Shown in pieces: positions 9,691 to 20,026 of a DNA stretch of 64,000 nt. The first letter of the stretch is position 1, and the number at the start of each line of letters is the position of its first letter. A program made the translations under genes and the position numbers. The notes beneath the pieces are model-generated. The model was not told the origin of the DNA and did not search any database. It saw only the letters and a program-made list of their open reading frames with translations. Source of the stretch: Reichenbachiella carrageenanivorans (GTDB lineage: Bacteria; Bacteroidota; Bacteroidia; Cytophagales; Cyclobacteriaceae); NCBI RefSeq assembly GCF_025639805.1, contig NZ_CP106735.1:4683501-4747500 (forward strand), written 5' to 3'.

Positions 9691-9849
9691 ATTGAAGGAT
9701 CCCATGCTAACATACAAGTATGTAAATGGGCATCTTTTCATACGGCTACTAATCGAACTTCCATCTAGCAAATTCGAGCAGAACAATATGAAATAGGTGC
9801 ACGACAAACCGAGCCTTGATACTACAATAATTACAAACGCTAAAAACGA

Positions 9850-12800
9850 ATGAAGATGAAGAAAATTTCTACCATGATCATGGTGCTCTTAGCATCGGCC
9901 AGCATGACACTGGCGCAAACGACCTCTCCCTATGAGGTCATCCGATTAAATAACAACCAACCGATCATTACACAGCAGATGTTTACTGATCTGGGCGCGG
10001 AAACTGAGGGAGAAAACATCAATGGCCCATCTATTATACGTGTACCTGACTGGATAGACCCAGCCAATCGCGCGCACCCTACCGCCAATTACTATGTATA
10101 CTTTGCCCATCACTCCGACGACTATGTGCGTATGGCATGGGCTGCCAATATAGAGGGCCCTTATCACTTGTACCAGACAGGTGCAGGCGTGCCCGTGGGT
10201 GATAGAGGCGTGCTCGACCATGGAGGCAAATTCATCGATCTAGACAACGGCATCTCTATCGAAGACAATCACTTGGCCTCACCAGATGTACATGTGGATA
10301 ACGTAAACCAACGTATCATCATGTATTTCCACACGGGCTCTTCCACTTTTGTAAATGGTATAGAGCTAAACGATCAGGTAACCTATGTCTCTTACTCTCC
10401 TTATGGACTAGAGTTTTATGACAATATACAGCCCGTATTTCTTGGGAGTTCTTACTTCAGAGTATTCGAATACGACGGTGAAATGTATGCCCTAGACAAT
10501 GGCGCTAAGTTTTACCAAGCACTGGATCCAGCCGATCCTTGGACTGCTCCTGATGGGTGGGATTATACCAATAGCCTTTGGGATATCAGAACCGATCACC
10601 CTTTCCAAGACGACATTCTAAATATTGATGGGTTATCATCTGCTGATCTACGAGTAAGACACACAGGTGTGAGAGTAGTAGGCGACGAACTACAAGTATT
10701 CTATACCCGACGAGGCGAGATCAACGAAAGAGTACAAATGTCGACTGTAGACATGAGTGCAGGTGATTGGACCACATGGGACACTTCTTATCCTCCTATC
10801 GAAATCATGGCATCGAATCCAGGATGGGAAGGCGGAGAGCACGAAAAGCTCAACTCTGAAACTTCTGATGCACCAGAGGATGTAAACCAACTGCGTGATC
10901 CAGATGTATTTGAAGACACAGATGGCAAAGTATATATGGTCTATGCTGGTGAGGGAGAAAATGCCCTAGGTATCGTTCGACTATACGAAACACCTACCCC
11001 TAATCAGACACTGACCGCTACGATGGATGCGCATGTGAGAGCTGGAACTAATGCCGACGCCATGTATGGAACGGAAGCAGAAATGGAAGTCAAAAATACG
11101 CCAAGTGTTACGAGTAATATCAGACAGGTATTCATAAAGTTTGACTTGAGCAGTGTAGATGCCGTAGAGCATGCTGCAGTCAAATTATACACCAATTCTA
11201 CAAAATCACTACCTGTCACTGCCTATGCCACTGACAACAGCTGGGACGAAAGTACTATCACTTGGAATACGGCACCAGCAGTAGGCGAAGCCATCACGAC
11301 TACCCAAGTAGGTGAAGCCAATGCCTACTATTCATGGAACATTTCAGAATATGCAAAAAGTAAAGTAGGCGGTGAGATCAGCCTTGTGATTTATCTCCCT
11401 GCTGAAGATGGTATTACACTAAAACTGAGCAGTAAAGAGGGTGCTAATGCACCACAGTTGGAATTAGTAACTACTACCGCGGCTGTACCTGCAGACCCAA
11501 GTGGATTGAGCGCCTATGCTACTTCTGATGAGGCCATTCAGCTGAGCTGGACAGACAATGCCAACAACGAAACTGGCTATAAAGTAGAAAGAAAAGAAGG
11601 TGCAGGTTCGTTTGCAGAGATTGCAGATCTAGGGGCCAATGTATCTCACTACCTCGACGCTGGTCTACCTAGCGAAACGGCTTATACCTACAGAGTAATT
11701 GCTTACAATGCAACTGGCAACTCTAGTTATTCAAGCGCAGTAGCTGCTAGCACCTTGAAAACTGTGGTGAGTTTGACTTACGCACCTTCTGACGACGCCT
11801 TTGTCAAAGGAGGTGCAAGTGCAGATACAAACTTTGGCACAGATGCAGAGATAGAAATCAAGCTGGGAGAAAATCCAGATTTTTTCCGAAAAGGTCTAGT
11901 CAAATTTGATTTGACAGAAGAGGATTTAGGCAATAATATTGAAAAGGCCACTTTAAGGCTATATGCACTCAATTCTGCATCATTGGATCTTTCTTTTTAT
12001 GGTCTTGAAGATAACTGGGACGAGACTACCGTCACTTGGAACAACGTACCCACAGAAGGTGATCTCATCAACGTAATATCACTCGCTGGCAGGTTTGTAT
12101 ACTACGAAGTAGACGTGACCGATTATGTCATGGATCAATTAGGCATAGACAGTTTAATTTCTATTGGATTTGGGGATCTAGCGGCCACCAACGTTACTAT
12201 GGGATTGAACGCTAAAGAAGCAGGAACGAACATGCCTGAATTGGTACTTATCGCTGGTGACCCATTAGTCCCCGCAGACCCTACCACACTCAGTGCACAT
12301 GTAGCATCAGATACTGAGATACAGTTGAGTTGGGCAGACAATACCAACAACGAATTAGGTTACAAAATAGAGAGAAAAGAAGGAAGTGGCTCTTTTGTAG
12401 AATTAGCTGATTTAGACCCTAATACAACTCAGTATGCAGATCTATCGCTGACCAGCAGTACTGAATATACCTATAGAGTGGTCGCTTACAACAATACGGG
12501 CAACTCTAGTTACACTAGCGAAGTAAGTGCCACTACACTCACCTCTGGTGCCTCAGTACCTGCAGATCCTACTGTACTAGCTGCAGCAGTAGTAAGCGCT
12601 ACTGAAATAACATTGACATGGACAGACAATGCCATTGATGAAGACGGTTACAAAGTAGAAAGAAAAGAAGGGGAAGGAGACTTTACCGTAATCACTACTC
12701 TGGCGGCTGATGTGGTGTCATTCGACGACACAGGACTGAGTAGCGAAACCGAATACACCTACCGGGTAGTTGCCTTCAATACTACTGGCGACTCTAACTA

Positions 12801-13968
12801 CTCGAATGAAAGTGCTGCAACCACTTTGGAGCCAGTACCTGCAACACCTACAGTACTCAGTGCACCTGTGGTCATAGACAATGAAGTAGAGCTAACCTGG
12901 ACAGACAATGCCAACAACGAAACGGGCTATAAAATAGAAAGAAAAGAAGGGGGAGGAGCATTTGCTGAAATAGTAGATCTAGGCCCCGATGCTTCTGAAT
13001 ACACTGATGCTGGTTTGACTAGTGAAACGGCTTATACCTACCGGGTGATCGCCTACAATGGCACAGGAAACTCTAACTACTCCAATGAAGTAACTGCGAC
13101 TACACTAGCCGCCATTGTTAGAGTTACTTTAAACCCTGATGCGGACACCTTTATCAAAGGTGGCACCAATTCAGCTTTAAACTTTGGCACTGATGCTGTT
13201 CTTGAACTGAAACAAGGAGGTAATACAGATTTTTTCCGCAAGATCATGATCAAATTTGACCTGAGCGATGCCACCTATAGCGATGTAGCATCAGCTACGC
13301 TTAGGATATATGCCTCCAAAGCAGGTCCGATGACCATGACTGCTTATGAACTGGACGACAACTGGGCAGAATCTACAGTAACCTGGGACACTGCTCCTTC
13401 TGACGGAAATTTCATCACCAATACTGCCGTAGAGGCTGAGGAGGTCTACTACGAACTAGATGTAACAGACTATGTGGCGGCACAATTGGCTGGTGACGGT
13501 GTAGTTTCAATTGGCCTTTGGGATCTAGCTGCTGGCAACGAAACCATAGAATTCAACAGTAAAGAAGCTAAAAGCAATCTGCCTGAGCTATTGATCGTGC
13601 CTCTAGAAGGTGAAGGTGAAGGCGAAGGTGAAGGTGAAGGCGAAGGTGAAGGTGAAGGCGAAGGTGAAGGTGAAGGCGAAGGTGAAGGTGAAGGCGAAGT
13701 CACTGCTATCGGAGACCCAAACCAACAAGCCATTTCCATCTACCCTAATCCATTGACTCATGGTATACTATCGATTGATTTGCCTCAAGCAAAAGGCATG
13801 GTAGATATCGCAATTACCGATTTGCAAGGCAAAATGATTTATCAAAACCAATTGCAAAATCAAGGTACAATCCAACTAAATACAAGTGCTTGGTTGACTA
13901 AGGGATTGTATATCATTTCAATTAAGACAGATAAAGCTACCTCACAATCAAAATTGATCGTGCGGTAA
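9850..13968 (+). CDS. giant multimodular secreted propeller enzyme with 3 DNRLRE, 4 FN3, Glu-Gly linker and T9SS domain
   Basis: A 1372-residue paralogue of the preceding gene. Order: signal peptide (1-23), propeller (about 26-382), DNRLRE-like (385-543), FN3 (545-635), DNRLRE-like (637-805), three consecutive FN3 domains (807-1083), DNRLRE-like (1086-1250), a run of about 15 Glu-Gly dipeptides (1252-1283), and a T9SS sorting domain (1288-1372). The FN3 copies are very alike (GYK.ERKEG and YTYRV.AYN recur), so they probably arose by recent internal duplication. The propeller conserves ENINGPS, HLASPDVHVD and RDPDVFEDTDGK. As with its neighbour, the enzyme family is unresolved; surface or secreted glycan attack is inferred from T9SS and the binding modules. 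Both Met1 and Met3 are possible starts. Confidence 0.85.
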   Translation: MKMKKISTMIMVLLASASMTLAQTTSPYEVIRLNNNQPIITQQMFTDLGAETEGENINGPSIIRVPDWIDPANRAHPTANYYVYFAHHSDDYVRMAWAANIEGPYHLYQTGAGVPVGDRGVLDHGGKFIDLDNGISIEDNHLASPDVHVDNVNQRIIMYFHTGSSTFVNGIELNDQVTYVSYSPYGLEFYDNIQPVFLGSSYFRVFEYDGEMYALDNGAKFYQALDPADPWTAPDGWDYTNSLWDIRTDHPFQDDILNIDGLSSADLRVRHTGVRVVGDELQVFYTRRGEINERVQMSTVDMSAGDWTTWDTSYPPIEIMASNPGWEGGEHEKLNSETSDAPEDVNQLRDPDVFEDTDGKVYMVYAGEGENALGIVRLYETPTPNQTLTATMDAHVRAGTNADAMYGTEAEMEVKNTPSVTSNIRQVFIKFDLSSVDAVEHAAVKLYTNSTKSLPVTAYATDNSWDESTITWNTAPAVGEAITTTQVGEANAYYSWNISEYAKSKVGGEISLVIYLPAEDGITLKLSSKEGANAPQLELVTTTAAVPADPSGLSAYATSDEAIQLSWTDNANNETGYKVERKEGAGSFAEIADLGANVSHYLDAGLPSETAYTYRVIAYNATGNSSYSSAVAASTLKTVVSLTYAPSDDAFVKGGASADTNFGTDAEIEIKLGENPDFFRKGLVKFDLTEEDLGNNIEKATLRLYALNSASLDLSFYGLEDNWDETTVTWNNVPTEGDLINVISLAGRFVYYEVDVTDYVMDQLGIDSLISIGFGDLAATNVTMGLNAKEAGTNMPELVLIAGDPLVPADPTTLSAHVASDTEIQLSWADNTNNELGYKIERKEGSGSFVELADLDPNTTQYADLSLTSSTEYTYRVVAYNNTGNSSYTSEVSATTLTSGASVPADPTVLAAAVVSATEITLTWTDNAIDEDGYKVERKEGEGDFTVITTLAADVVSFDDTGLSSETEYTYRVVAFNTTGDSNYSNESAATTLEPVPATPTVLSAPVVIDNEVELTWTDNANNETGYKIERKEGGGAFAEIVDLGPDASEYTDAGLTSETAYTYRVIAYNGTGNSNYSNEVTATTLAAIVRVTLNPDADTFIKGGTNSALNFGTDAVLELKQGGNTDFFRKIMIKFDLSDATYSDVASATLRIYASKAGPMTMTAYELDDNWAESTVTWDTAPSDGNFITNTAVEAEEVYYELDVTDYVAAQLAGDGVVSIGLWDLAAGNETIEFNSKEAKSNLPELLIVPLEGEGEGEGEGEGEGEGEGEGEGEGEGEGEGEVTAIGDPNQQAISIYPNPLTHGILSIDLPQAKGMVDIAITDLQGKMIYQNQLQNQGTIQLNTSAWLTKGLYIISIKTDKATSQSKLIVR
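13607..13698 (+). repeat. in-frame tandem repeat coding for a Glu-Gly linker
   Basis: An 18-base unit made of GGTGAA, GGTGAA and GGCGAA repeats about five times without interruption inside the propeller gene. The repeat gives an acidic flexible linker just before the sorting domain. Multiples of 6 bases keep frame, so length variation would be tolerated. Confidence 0.9.
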
Positions 13969-13996
13969 AGAATAATCGGTGTTGGTTTAAATAGAT

Positions 13997-14027
13997 GTGT
14001 GTGGAGAACGTGCAGTTTTCCACACAC
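13997..14027 (+). terminator. hairpin downstream of second propeller gene
   Basis: Arms GTGTGTGGAGAAC and GTTTTCCACACAC pair over 13 bases with one G-T pair around a 5-base loop. It is related in sequence and position to the hairpin at 9561-9591. Confidence 0.6.
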
Positions 14028-14145
14028 TCATTTCCAAACATCAAAATTTATAACAAAACCTAAACCTACAAGACGCTCAAAACCGACAAACCATCTATTC
14101 TCACTAAAGACATAAAACAGAAGTAGTATTAAAAAAAATTACGCA

Positions 14146-16620
14146 ATGAAAACAATCATTCAAACAAGCATTTTGTTGTGCCTGCTTACACTGGTCTCTA
14201 GACACAGTATGGCTGACGACCCTCTACCCAACATCATAGTGATCATTACCGATCAGCACACAGGAAAAATCATGACACAGCGAGGGTACAATCATATTAC
14301 GACTCCTGGCATCGACAAACTGGCCGCCGAAGGTACGCTCTTTACGAAAAGCTACGTCACGTATCCTGTTTGTACTTTTTCACGAAAATCCATGATTACA
14401 GGACTCATGCCTCACAAGCTCGATGATGTTACCGTAGCTACATCCGTTGGTAAAACCATGAAAGATGCAGGCTACGACACTGGATACTTCGGCAAATGGC
14501 ACGTGGGCACCACCAAATTAGATGAAATCGAAGCGTGGCATGGATTTGATTCGTACTACGAAAACTACTACGATAGTACCATATACAAGGAGAGTAAAGC
14601 ATTCTTGGACCAGACACGTACCAAGCCGTTTTTTATGGTCACCTCCTACAACAACCCCCACGATGCCTGCGAACTCGCTCGAAACATCTCTGGCGGAGAC
14701 GACAAATATCATGACGGTGAAGTAGATGAAGCTATGGATGTAGCCTTATGTCCTCCACTCCCATTCAATTATGAAATCCCGCTCAATGAAGCCGAGGGAC
14801 ACTACTCTAGACGAAACCAAGACCCAGGAGACCCACATTACAGCTCACACCCAACCAAAACATGGACAGATACAGAGTGGAGGCAATTTTTGTATGGGTA
14901 TGACCGCCTACTCGAAAAAGTAGACGCACGCATAGAAGACTTGATCGATGACCTAGACGAAAAAAACTTGCTAGAAAACACCGTTATCATCTACACGTCT
15001 GACCATGGCGATGGGCGCGGCGCACATAAGTGGAATCAAAAAAAATCATTTTACGAAGAGTCTGTCAACGTCCCTTTCATTATTTCCTGGAAAGGAAAAA
15101 CCAAAGCAGGGGTAGTGGACAATTCTACACTGGTATCTAGTGGTTTAGATCTATACCCTACGATACTCCAATTTGCCGGAATCACCGAAGCACCAGCAGG
15201 CCTCCACGGAATAGACCTGTCTCCTGCTGCATTAGAAAACCCTACAGGTACTTTGACTCCAAGAGATTATGTAATCTCAGAGAATGTACAAAGAGTCTAT
15301 ACTGGACATACAGGAGGTCAGTTCAATGGCAGAATGGTAGTGACCAATGACTTCAAATACATGCTGTTCGACAAAGGGGTGAATAGAGAACAACTCTATG
15401 ATCTCACGACCGATCCTGGGGAACTTGCTCCTGTCACAGATGATCCTGCTTACCAAACAGATATAGCAGACTTACGTCAAAAACTAAAGGATTGGGTCGC
15501 TGCTACTGGTGATGATTTCGAAGTAGACCAGATTGTAGCAGATCTTGAGTCCAGTGCAGAACTCGATGACATCAAGCTCAATGGGCAATCTGTCACCAGC
15601 TTTTCGCCTAGTCTCAAAAGCTACAGCATATTTATCAATCCAGTGGAAACCCTAACCGTAGAAGCTACTCCAGTAAACTCAGCCTCGTCCGTCACCATCA
15701 CCCCTCCTTCGGATATCCATGGAGATGAGCAAGCACGTACAGCTACTGTAGTGGTAGAATCAGAAGACACCAACACGATAAATACTTATACGGTAGTGGT
15801 AGGCTTCACCGACGAATCTGCACTCACGCCTACCCAAGATGCCTATGTGCGAGGTGGAGAATCTGCCGATCTCAATTTTGGATCAGAGATAGATCTCGAT
15901 GTCAAGCAAGGAGGAAACCCTGATTTTTACAGAAAGGCCTTCCTGACCTTTGATGTAAGTTCTTTTGAAGGCGCATCTAGTGCTACTTTGAAGCTGTATA
16001 CGACTACTTCTAAAGCCGCACCCGTCACACTCTACGAAGCCGACAACAATTGGAGCGAATCCACCATCACTTGGAACAATGCACCTGCACTAGGTACAGA
16101 AATTTCCACTTTACAGATCGGCAACGTAAAGCAGTACTACGAATGGGATGTGACTTCATTTGTGCATGAAAACGCAGGTGGATTGGTCAGCTTTGGGCTT
16201 TACGATCCATCGGCCGACAACTCACACATCACCTTCACCAGTAAAGACGCCCTTGGCAACCACCCACAACTAGTGGTAGTACCAGGAGAAGCTACAAATG
16301 AAGATGAAGACGAGGAGAATGAAGACGATGAAGACGACAAGAATGAGGTTGTCCTCAGCACAGAGCCTAGTACACAGCAAATTAGCATCTACCCCAATCC
16401 ATTGAACAATGGCATATTGTACGTGGATTTGCCAAGTAACGACGGTGCTAAAGTGCATATCTCCATTACAGACATGCAAGGTAAAGAGATCTACCAAAAT
16501 CAAATACAAAACAAAAATTCGATCCAAATAGATACGAATTCATGGTTGACCAAAGGATTGTACGTCATCGCAGTAAGAACCGATCATGCGACAACTATAT
16601 CTAAACTAATAGTACGCTAA
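14146..16620 (+). CDS. secreted S1-type sulfatase with cadherin-like, DNRLRE and T9SS domains; CTFSR active-site motif
   Basis: This 824-residue protein has a signal peptide (1-23) and a sulfatase domain (about 27-455) with ITDQH (Asp36), FGKWHVG, and SDHGDGRGAHKW. The formylglycine position is Cys76 in CTFSR followed by KSMITG: the third position is Phe where Pro or Ala is usual. A cadherin-like beta-sandwich follows (about 470-553), then a DNRLRE/CBM96-like module (559-713), an acidic Glu/Asp linker (718-734) and a T9SS sorting domain (745-824). It should remove sulfate from a polysaccharide outside the cell, alongside the propeller enzymes upstream. It is about 80% like the next gene by eye over the catalytic domain. 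The gap of 177 bases upstream contains only a hairpin. Confidence 0.88.
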   Translation: MKTIIQTSILLCLLTLVSRHSMADDPLPNIIVIITDQHTGKIMTQRGYNHITTPGIDKLAAEGTLFTKSYVTYPVCTFSRKSMITGLMPHKLDDVTVATSVGKTMKDAGYDTGYFGKWHVGTTKLDEIEAWHGFDSYYENYYDSTIYKESKAFLDQTRTKPFFMVTSYNNPHDACELARNISGGDDKYHDGEVDEAMDVALCPPLPFNYEIPLNEAEGHYSRRNQDPGDPHYSSHPTKTWTDTEWRQFLYGYDRLLEKVDARIEDLIDDLDEKNLLENTVIIYTSDHGDGRGAHKWNQKKSFYEESVNVPFIISWKGKTKAGVVDNSTLVSSGLDLYPTILQFAGITEAPAGLHGIDLSPAALENPTGTLTPRDYVISENVQRVYTGHTGGQFNGRMVVTNDFKYMLFDKGVNREQLYDLTTDPGELAPVTDDPAYQTDIADLRQKLKDWVAATGDDFEVDQIVADLESSAELDDIKLNGQSVTSFSPSLKSYSIFINPVETLTVEATPVNSASSVTITPPSDIHGDEQARTATVVVESEDTNTINTYTVVVGFTDESALTPTQDAYVRGGESADLNFGSEIDLDVKQGGNPDFYRKAFLTFDVSSFEGASSATLKLYTTTSKAAPVTLYEADNNWSESTITWNNAPALGTEISTLQIGNVKQYYEWDVTSFVHENAGGLVSFGLYDPSADNSHITFTSKDALGNHPQLVVVPGEATNEDEDEENEDDEDDKNEVVLSTEPSTQQISIYPNPLNNGILYVDLPSNDGAKVHISITDMQGKEIYQNQIQNKNSIQIDTNSWLTKGLYVIAVRTDHATTISKLIVR

Positions 16621-16860
16621 TATAATTGGCCTATAGACAATTGGCCATCTACAGGTGGAGAACAAGTTGTTCTCCACCTTTCATTCTCTACTCAAGAAAG
16701 AAGCTATAATTCGAGCAAAATGATGCGCCTTTTTTTCAATATCAGTCAGGATAGAAACTCCATATCTAGTCTCGACTATTCAGTCTTATTCACACAACAA
16801 CTTAAAACAAACTACTATACTAAACTTCTACAAAATGTTACAAAACAAATTATTAATCAT
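16621..16860 (+). repeat. duplicated intergenic region, copy 1
   Basis: About 215 bases between the sulfatase genes match 20027-20290 closely: the hairpin, CATTCTCTACTCAAGAAA, ATCAGTCAGGATAGAAA, CTTATTCACACAACAACTT and the first codons of the following gene. It shows that the gene units, with their leaders, were duplicated in tandem. Confidence 0.7.
16653..16679 (+). terminator. perfect palindrome downstream of first secreted sulfatase
   Basis: AGGTGGAGAACAA and its exact complement TTGTTCTCCACCT surround one G. The same GGTGGAGAACA stem returns at 20056-20086. No T tract follows. Confidence 0.6.
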
Positions 16861-19800
16861 TTTGCTATTCCTGGTGGCCAGACTAGGCTTAGCACAAGAC
16901 CCCCCACCTAACATCATCGTCATCATTACGGATCAGCACACGGGCAAGATCATGACACAACGGGGGTACAATCATATTTCGACTCCCGGCATAGATAAGT
17001 TGGTCGCCGAAGGCACACTATTTACAAAAAGTTATGCCACTTATCCTGTTTGTACGTTTTCACGAAAATCTATGATCACAGGAGTGATGCCTCACAAGCT
17101 CGATGATGTTACCGTAGCTACATCCGTTGGTAAAACCATGAAAGATAACGGCTACGACACTGGATACTTCGGCAAATGGCACGTGGGCACCACCGACATG
17201 GACGACATCGAAGCGTGGCATGGCTTTGAGTCCTATTATGAAAATTACTATGACAGTACGATATATAAACGGAGTACAGACTTCATAAATGAGGCGCGCA
17301 CCAAGCCATTCTTTATGATCACTTCTTACAACAATCCCCACGATGCCTGCGAGCTTGCTCGTAATATCTCTGGTGGCAATGACAGCTACCATGATGGCAC
17401 AGTAGAAGAGGCCATGGATACTGCGTCTTGCCCACAGCTCCCATTCAATCATGCAATACCCCTCCATGAAGCCGAAGGACACTATGGTAGACGAAATCAA
17501 GATCCAGGAGACCCTTACTACGATACCCACCCTACTAAAAACTGGACGGAAGTAGAATGGAGACAATTTTTATACGGATATGATCGACTACTCGAAAAAG
17601 TAGACAAGCGCATAGAAGACTTGATTGATGAGCTAGACAGCAAAGGTATGCTAGAGAATACCATCATCATCTATACTTCTGATCACGGAGATGGACGCGC
17701 CGCCCACAAGTGGAACCAAAAGAAAGCCTTTTACGAAGAATCTATCAACATCCCTTTCATCGTATCATGGAAAGGCAAGACCAAGGCAGGGGTAATCAAT
17801 GACACTACACTCGTATCAAGTGGCTTAGATCTATTTCCTACTATACTTCAGCTGGCTGGGATCAGCACTCCCTCCTCTCTCCATGGTATAGACATAAGCG
17901 CCGCAGCATTGGTTAATCCTACAAGCACATTGACCTCGCGCGACTATGTAGTTTCCGAAATAGAACAAAGAGTCCACACAGGTCATACTCCGGGTAAGTT
18001 TACAGGCAGAATGGTTGTAACCACCGACTACAAATACATCCTCTTCGACAAAGGTGTAAACAGAGAGCAACTCTATGACCTCACCACCGACCCAGGGGAG
18101 CTGTCTCCTGTCACAGATGACCCAACCTATCACACACAATTATTAGACTTACGCCAAAAACTAAAGGACTGGGTCTCTACTACTGGTGATTCGTTCGACG
18201 TAGATCAGATAGTGGGAGATTTTGAAACCAACGCAAAACTCAATGACATCAGAGTAAATGGACAATCGATCGCCAGCTTCTCTCCTGATGTAGTCAACTA
18301 TGGCCTACTGATCAACAGCGCTGGCGGCGTGACTCTAGAAGCCACCGCAGTCAATTCTGCCTCAACAGTCACCATTACACCTCCAACAGACCTCATGGGT
18401 AATGAACTGGCTCGAACAGCCGAAATTGTCGTCGTATCAGAAGACACCAATACCAGTCTGACCTACGAGATCATCTTCGAAGTATCCTCCCAAGTCACCC
18501 TCACCCCCACTAGAGATACCTATGTGAGAGGAGGTATCTATGCCGATACCAATTATGGATTAGATACTGACTTGCAAGTCAAACAAGGAGCAAATCCAGA
18601 TTTCTATAGAAAAACGTTCTTAAAATTTGACGTCAACAATTTTGCGAGCATTGAAAGTGCGCACGTGAGGCTATATACGACCTCTGCCAAGGCAGGCCCC
18701 GTAACCATCTACGAAATGGGGAGCAGCTGGGGGGAAACCATCGTGACATGGAACAGTGCTCCTACACTCGGCACAGCCATTACCACCACAGCCATAGGAT
18801 CTACTCAGCAGTACTATGAATGGGATGTCACCTCATACATTCAATCAAACGCAGGTGGACTGGTCAGCTTTGGGCTTTACGATCCATCGGCCGATAATTC
18901 CAGCATCATTTTCAGTAGCCAAGAAGGAAGCAATCCCCCCGAACTAGTCATTATGCTTACCTCTGCTCCAGCTGTTCCATCATCGCTCTCTGCTGCGGCG
19001 CTTTCAGCCAGTGAAATTGACTTGAGTTGGACAGACCATGCCGACAATGAAACTGGCTACAAAGTAGAGCGAAAATCAGGGGCAGGTGCCTTTACCGAAA
19101 TCGCAAGTCTCGGTGCCAATGTATCTACCTACAGCGATACAAGCCTAGCAGGTGCTACTGCCTACACTTACCGTGTGGTGGCCTATAATGCTTCTGGTTA
19201 TTCTAATTACTCTACCGAAGCCTCGGCGACTACTTCGGGTGCTACCAGTAACCATACTTACCATCCAGACGAAGACAGCTATGTCAGAGGTGGGGCTAGT
19301 GCTTCGCTAAATTTTGGGTCAGATACCGAGCTGGTCATCAAGCAAGGGAGCAATTCAGATTTTTATAGAAAAAGCTTAATCAAATTTGATTTGAGTAGTG
19401 AAAGTTTGGGCAGTGTAAATGAGGCTACGCTTAGAGTATTTGCCTCCAGTGCACAACCCTGCGACATCACCGCCTATGCGCTAAGTGATGGCTGGTCCGA
19501 ATCGACCGTCACTTGGAACAATGCGCCCTCAAATGGGACCAGCATCAGTGCCGTATCAGTGTCGGCAAACAATGTGTACTACGAATGGGATGTCACCTCC
19601 TATGTAGCCGCCCAGTTAGCTGGTGATGGTGTCATTTCATTTGGGCTATGGGATCTGACTGCAGATAGCAAATCTGTAACCATCAATAGCAAGGAAGCTG
19701 GAAGCAATATACCAGAGCTAGTCATAGAAACAAGTGCAGGAGCTCGCATGGCACACGGCACGATAGAGGTAGATCCCAGTCCTCTAGTCAATATTTATCC

Positions 19801-20026
19801 CAATCCATTGATGGATGGTATACTGTACGTGGACTTGCCTAGTCATGACGGGACTAAAGTACATATCTCTATTACCGATATACAGGGCAAAATGATCTAT
19901 CAAAACCAAGTGCAAAACAAAAATTCGATCCAAATAGATACGAATTCATGGTTGACCAAAGGGTTGTTTGTGATCGCAGTAAGAACCGATCATGCAACAA
20001 CGATATCCAAGTTAATAGTGCACTAA
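16835..20026 (+). CDS. secreted S1-type sulfatase with cadherin-like, two DNRLRE, FN3 and T9SS domains; CTFSR motif
   Basis: A 1063-residue paralogue of the preceding sulfatase. Signal peptide (1-20, MLQNKLLIILLFLVARLGLA); sulfatase domain (about 23-450) with ITDQH (Asp33), Cys73 in CTFSR followed by KSMITG, FGKWHVG, and SDHGDGRAAHKW; cadherin-like sandwich (466-550); DNRLRE-like module (555-708); FN3 (712-800); second DNRLRE-like module (805-968); T9SS sorting domain (983-1063). The Phe in the formylglycine motif is shared with the upstream gene, so it is not a sequencing slip. Compared with its neighbour it has gained an FN3-DNRLRE pair and lost the acidic linker. The ATG at 16835 is preferred because it starts the signal peptide. 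Confidence 0.88.
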   Translation: MLQNKLLIILLFLVARLGLAQDPPPNIIVIITDQHTGKIMTQRGYNHISTPGIDKLVAEGTLFTKSYATYPVCTFSRKSMITGVMPHKLDDVTVATSVGKTMKDNGYDTGYFGKWHVGTTDMDDIEAWHGFESYYENYYDSTIYKRSTDFINEARTKPFFMITSYNNPHDACELARNISGGNDSYHDGTVEEAMDTASCPQLPFNHAIPLHEAEGHYGRRNQDPGDPYYDTHPTKNWTEVEWRQFLYGYDRLLEKVDKRIEDLIDELDSKGMLENTIIIYTSDHGDGRAAHKWNQKKAFYEESINIPFIVSWKGKTKAGVINDTTLVSSGLDLFPTILQLAGISTPSSLHGIDISAAALVNPTSTLTSRDYVVSEIEQRVHTGHTPGKFTGRMVVTTDYKYILFDKGVNREQLYDLTTDPGELSPVTDDPTYHTQLLDLRQKLKDWVSTTGDSFDVDQIVGDFETNAKLNDIRVNGQSIASFSPDVVNYGLLINSAGGVTLEATAVNSASTVTITPPTDLMGNELARTAEIVVVSEDTNTSLTYEIIFEVSSQVTLTPTRDTYVRGGIYADTNYGLDTDLQVKQGANPDFYRKTFLKFDVNNFASIESAHVRLYTTSAKAGPVTIYEMGSSWGETIVTWNSAPTLGTAITTTAIGSTQQYYEWDVTSYIQSNAGGLVSFGLYDPSADNSSIIFSSQEGSNPPELVIMLTSAPAVPSSLSAAALSASEIDLSWTDHADNETGYKVERKSGAGAFTEIASLGANVSTYSDTSLAGATAYTYRVVAYNASGYSNYSTEASATTSGATSNHTYHPDEDSYVRGGASASLNFGSDTELVIKQGSNSDFYRKSLIKFDLSSESLGSVNEATLRVFASSAQPCDITAYALSDGWSESTVTWNNAPSNGTSISAVSVSANNVYYEWDVTSYVAAQLAGDGVISFGLWDLTADSKSVTINSKEAGSNIPELVIETSAGARMAHGTIEVDPSPLVNIYPNPLMDGILYVDLPSHDGTKVHISITDIQGKMIYQNQVQNKNSIQIDTNSWLTKGLFVIAVRTDHATTISKLIVH

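Noticed and set aside
13607..13698. Possible CRISPR array
   Set aside because: The units are contiguous 18-base repeats without spacers and are translated in frame as a Glu-Gly linker.
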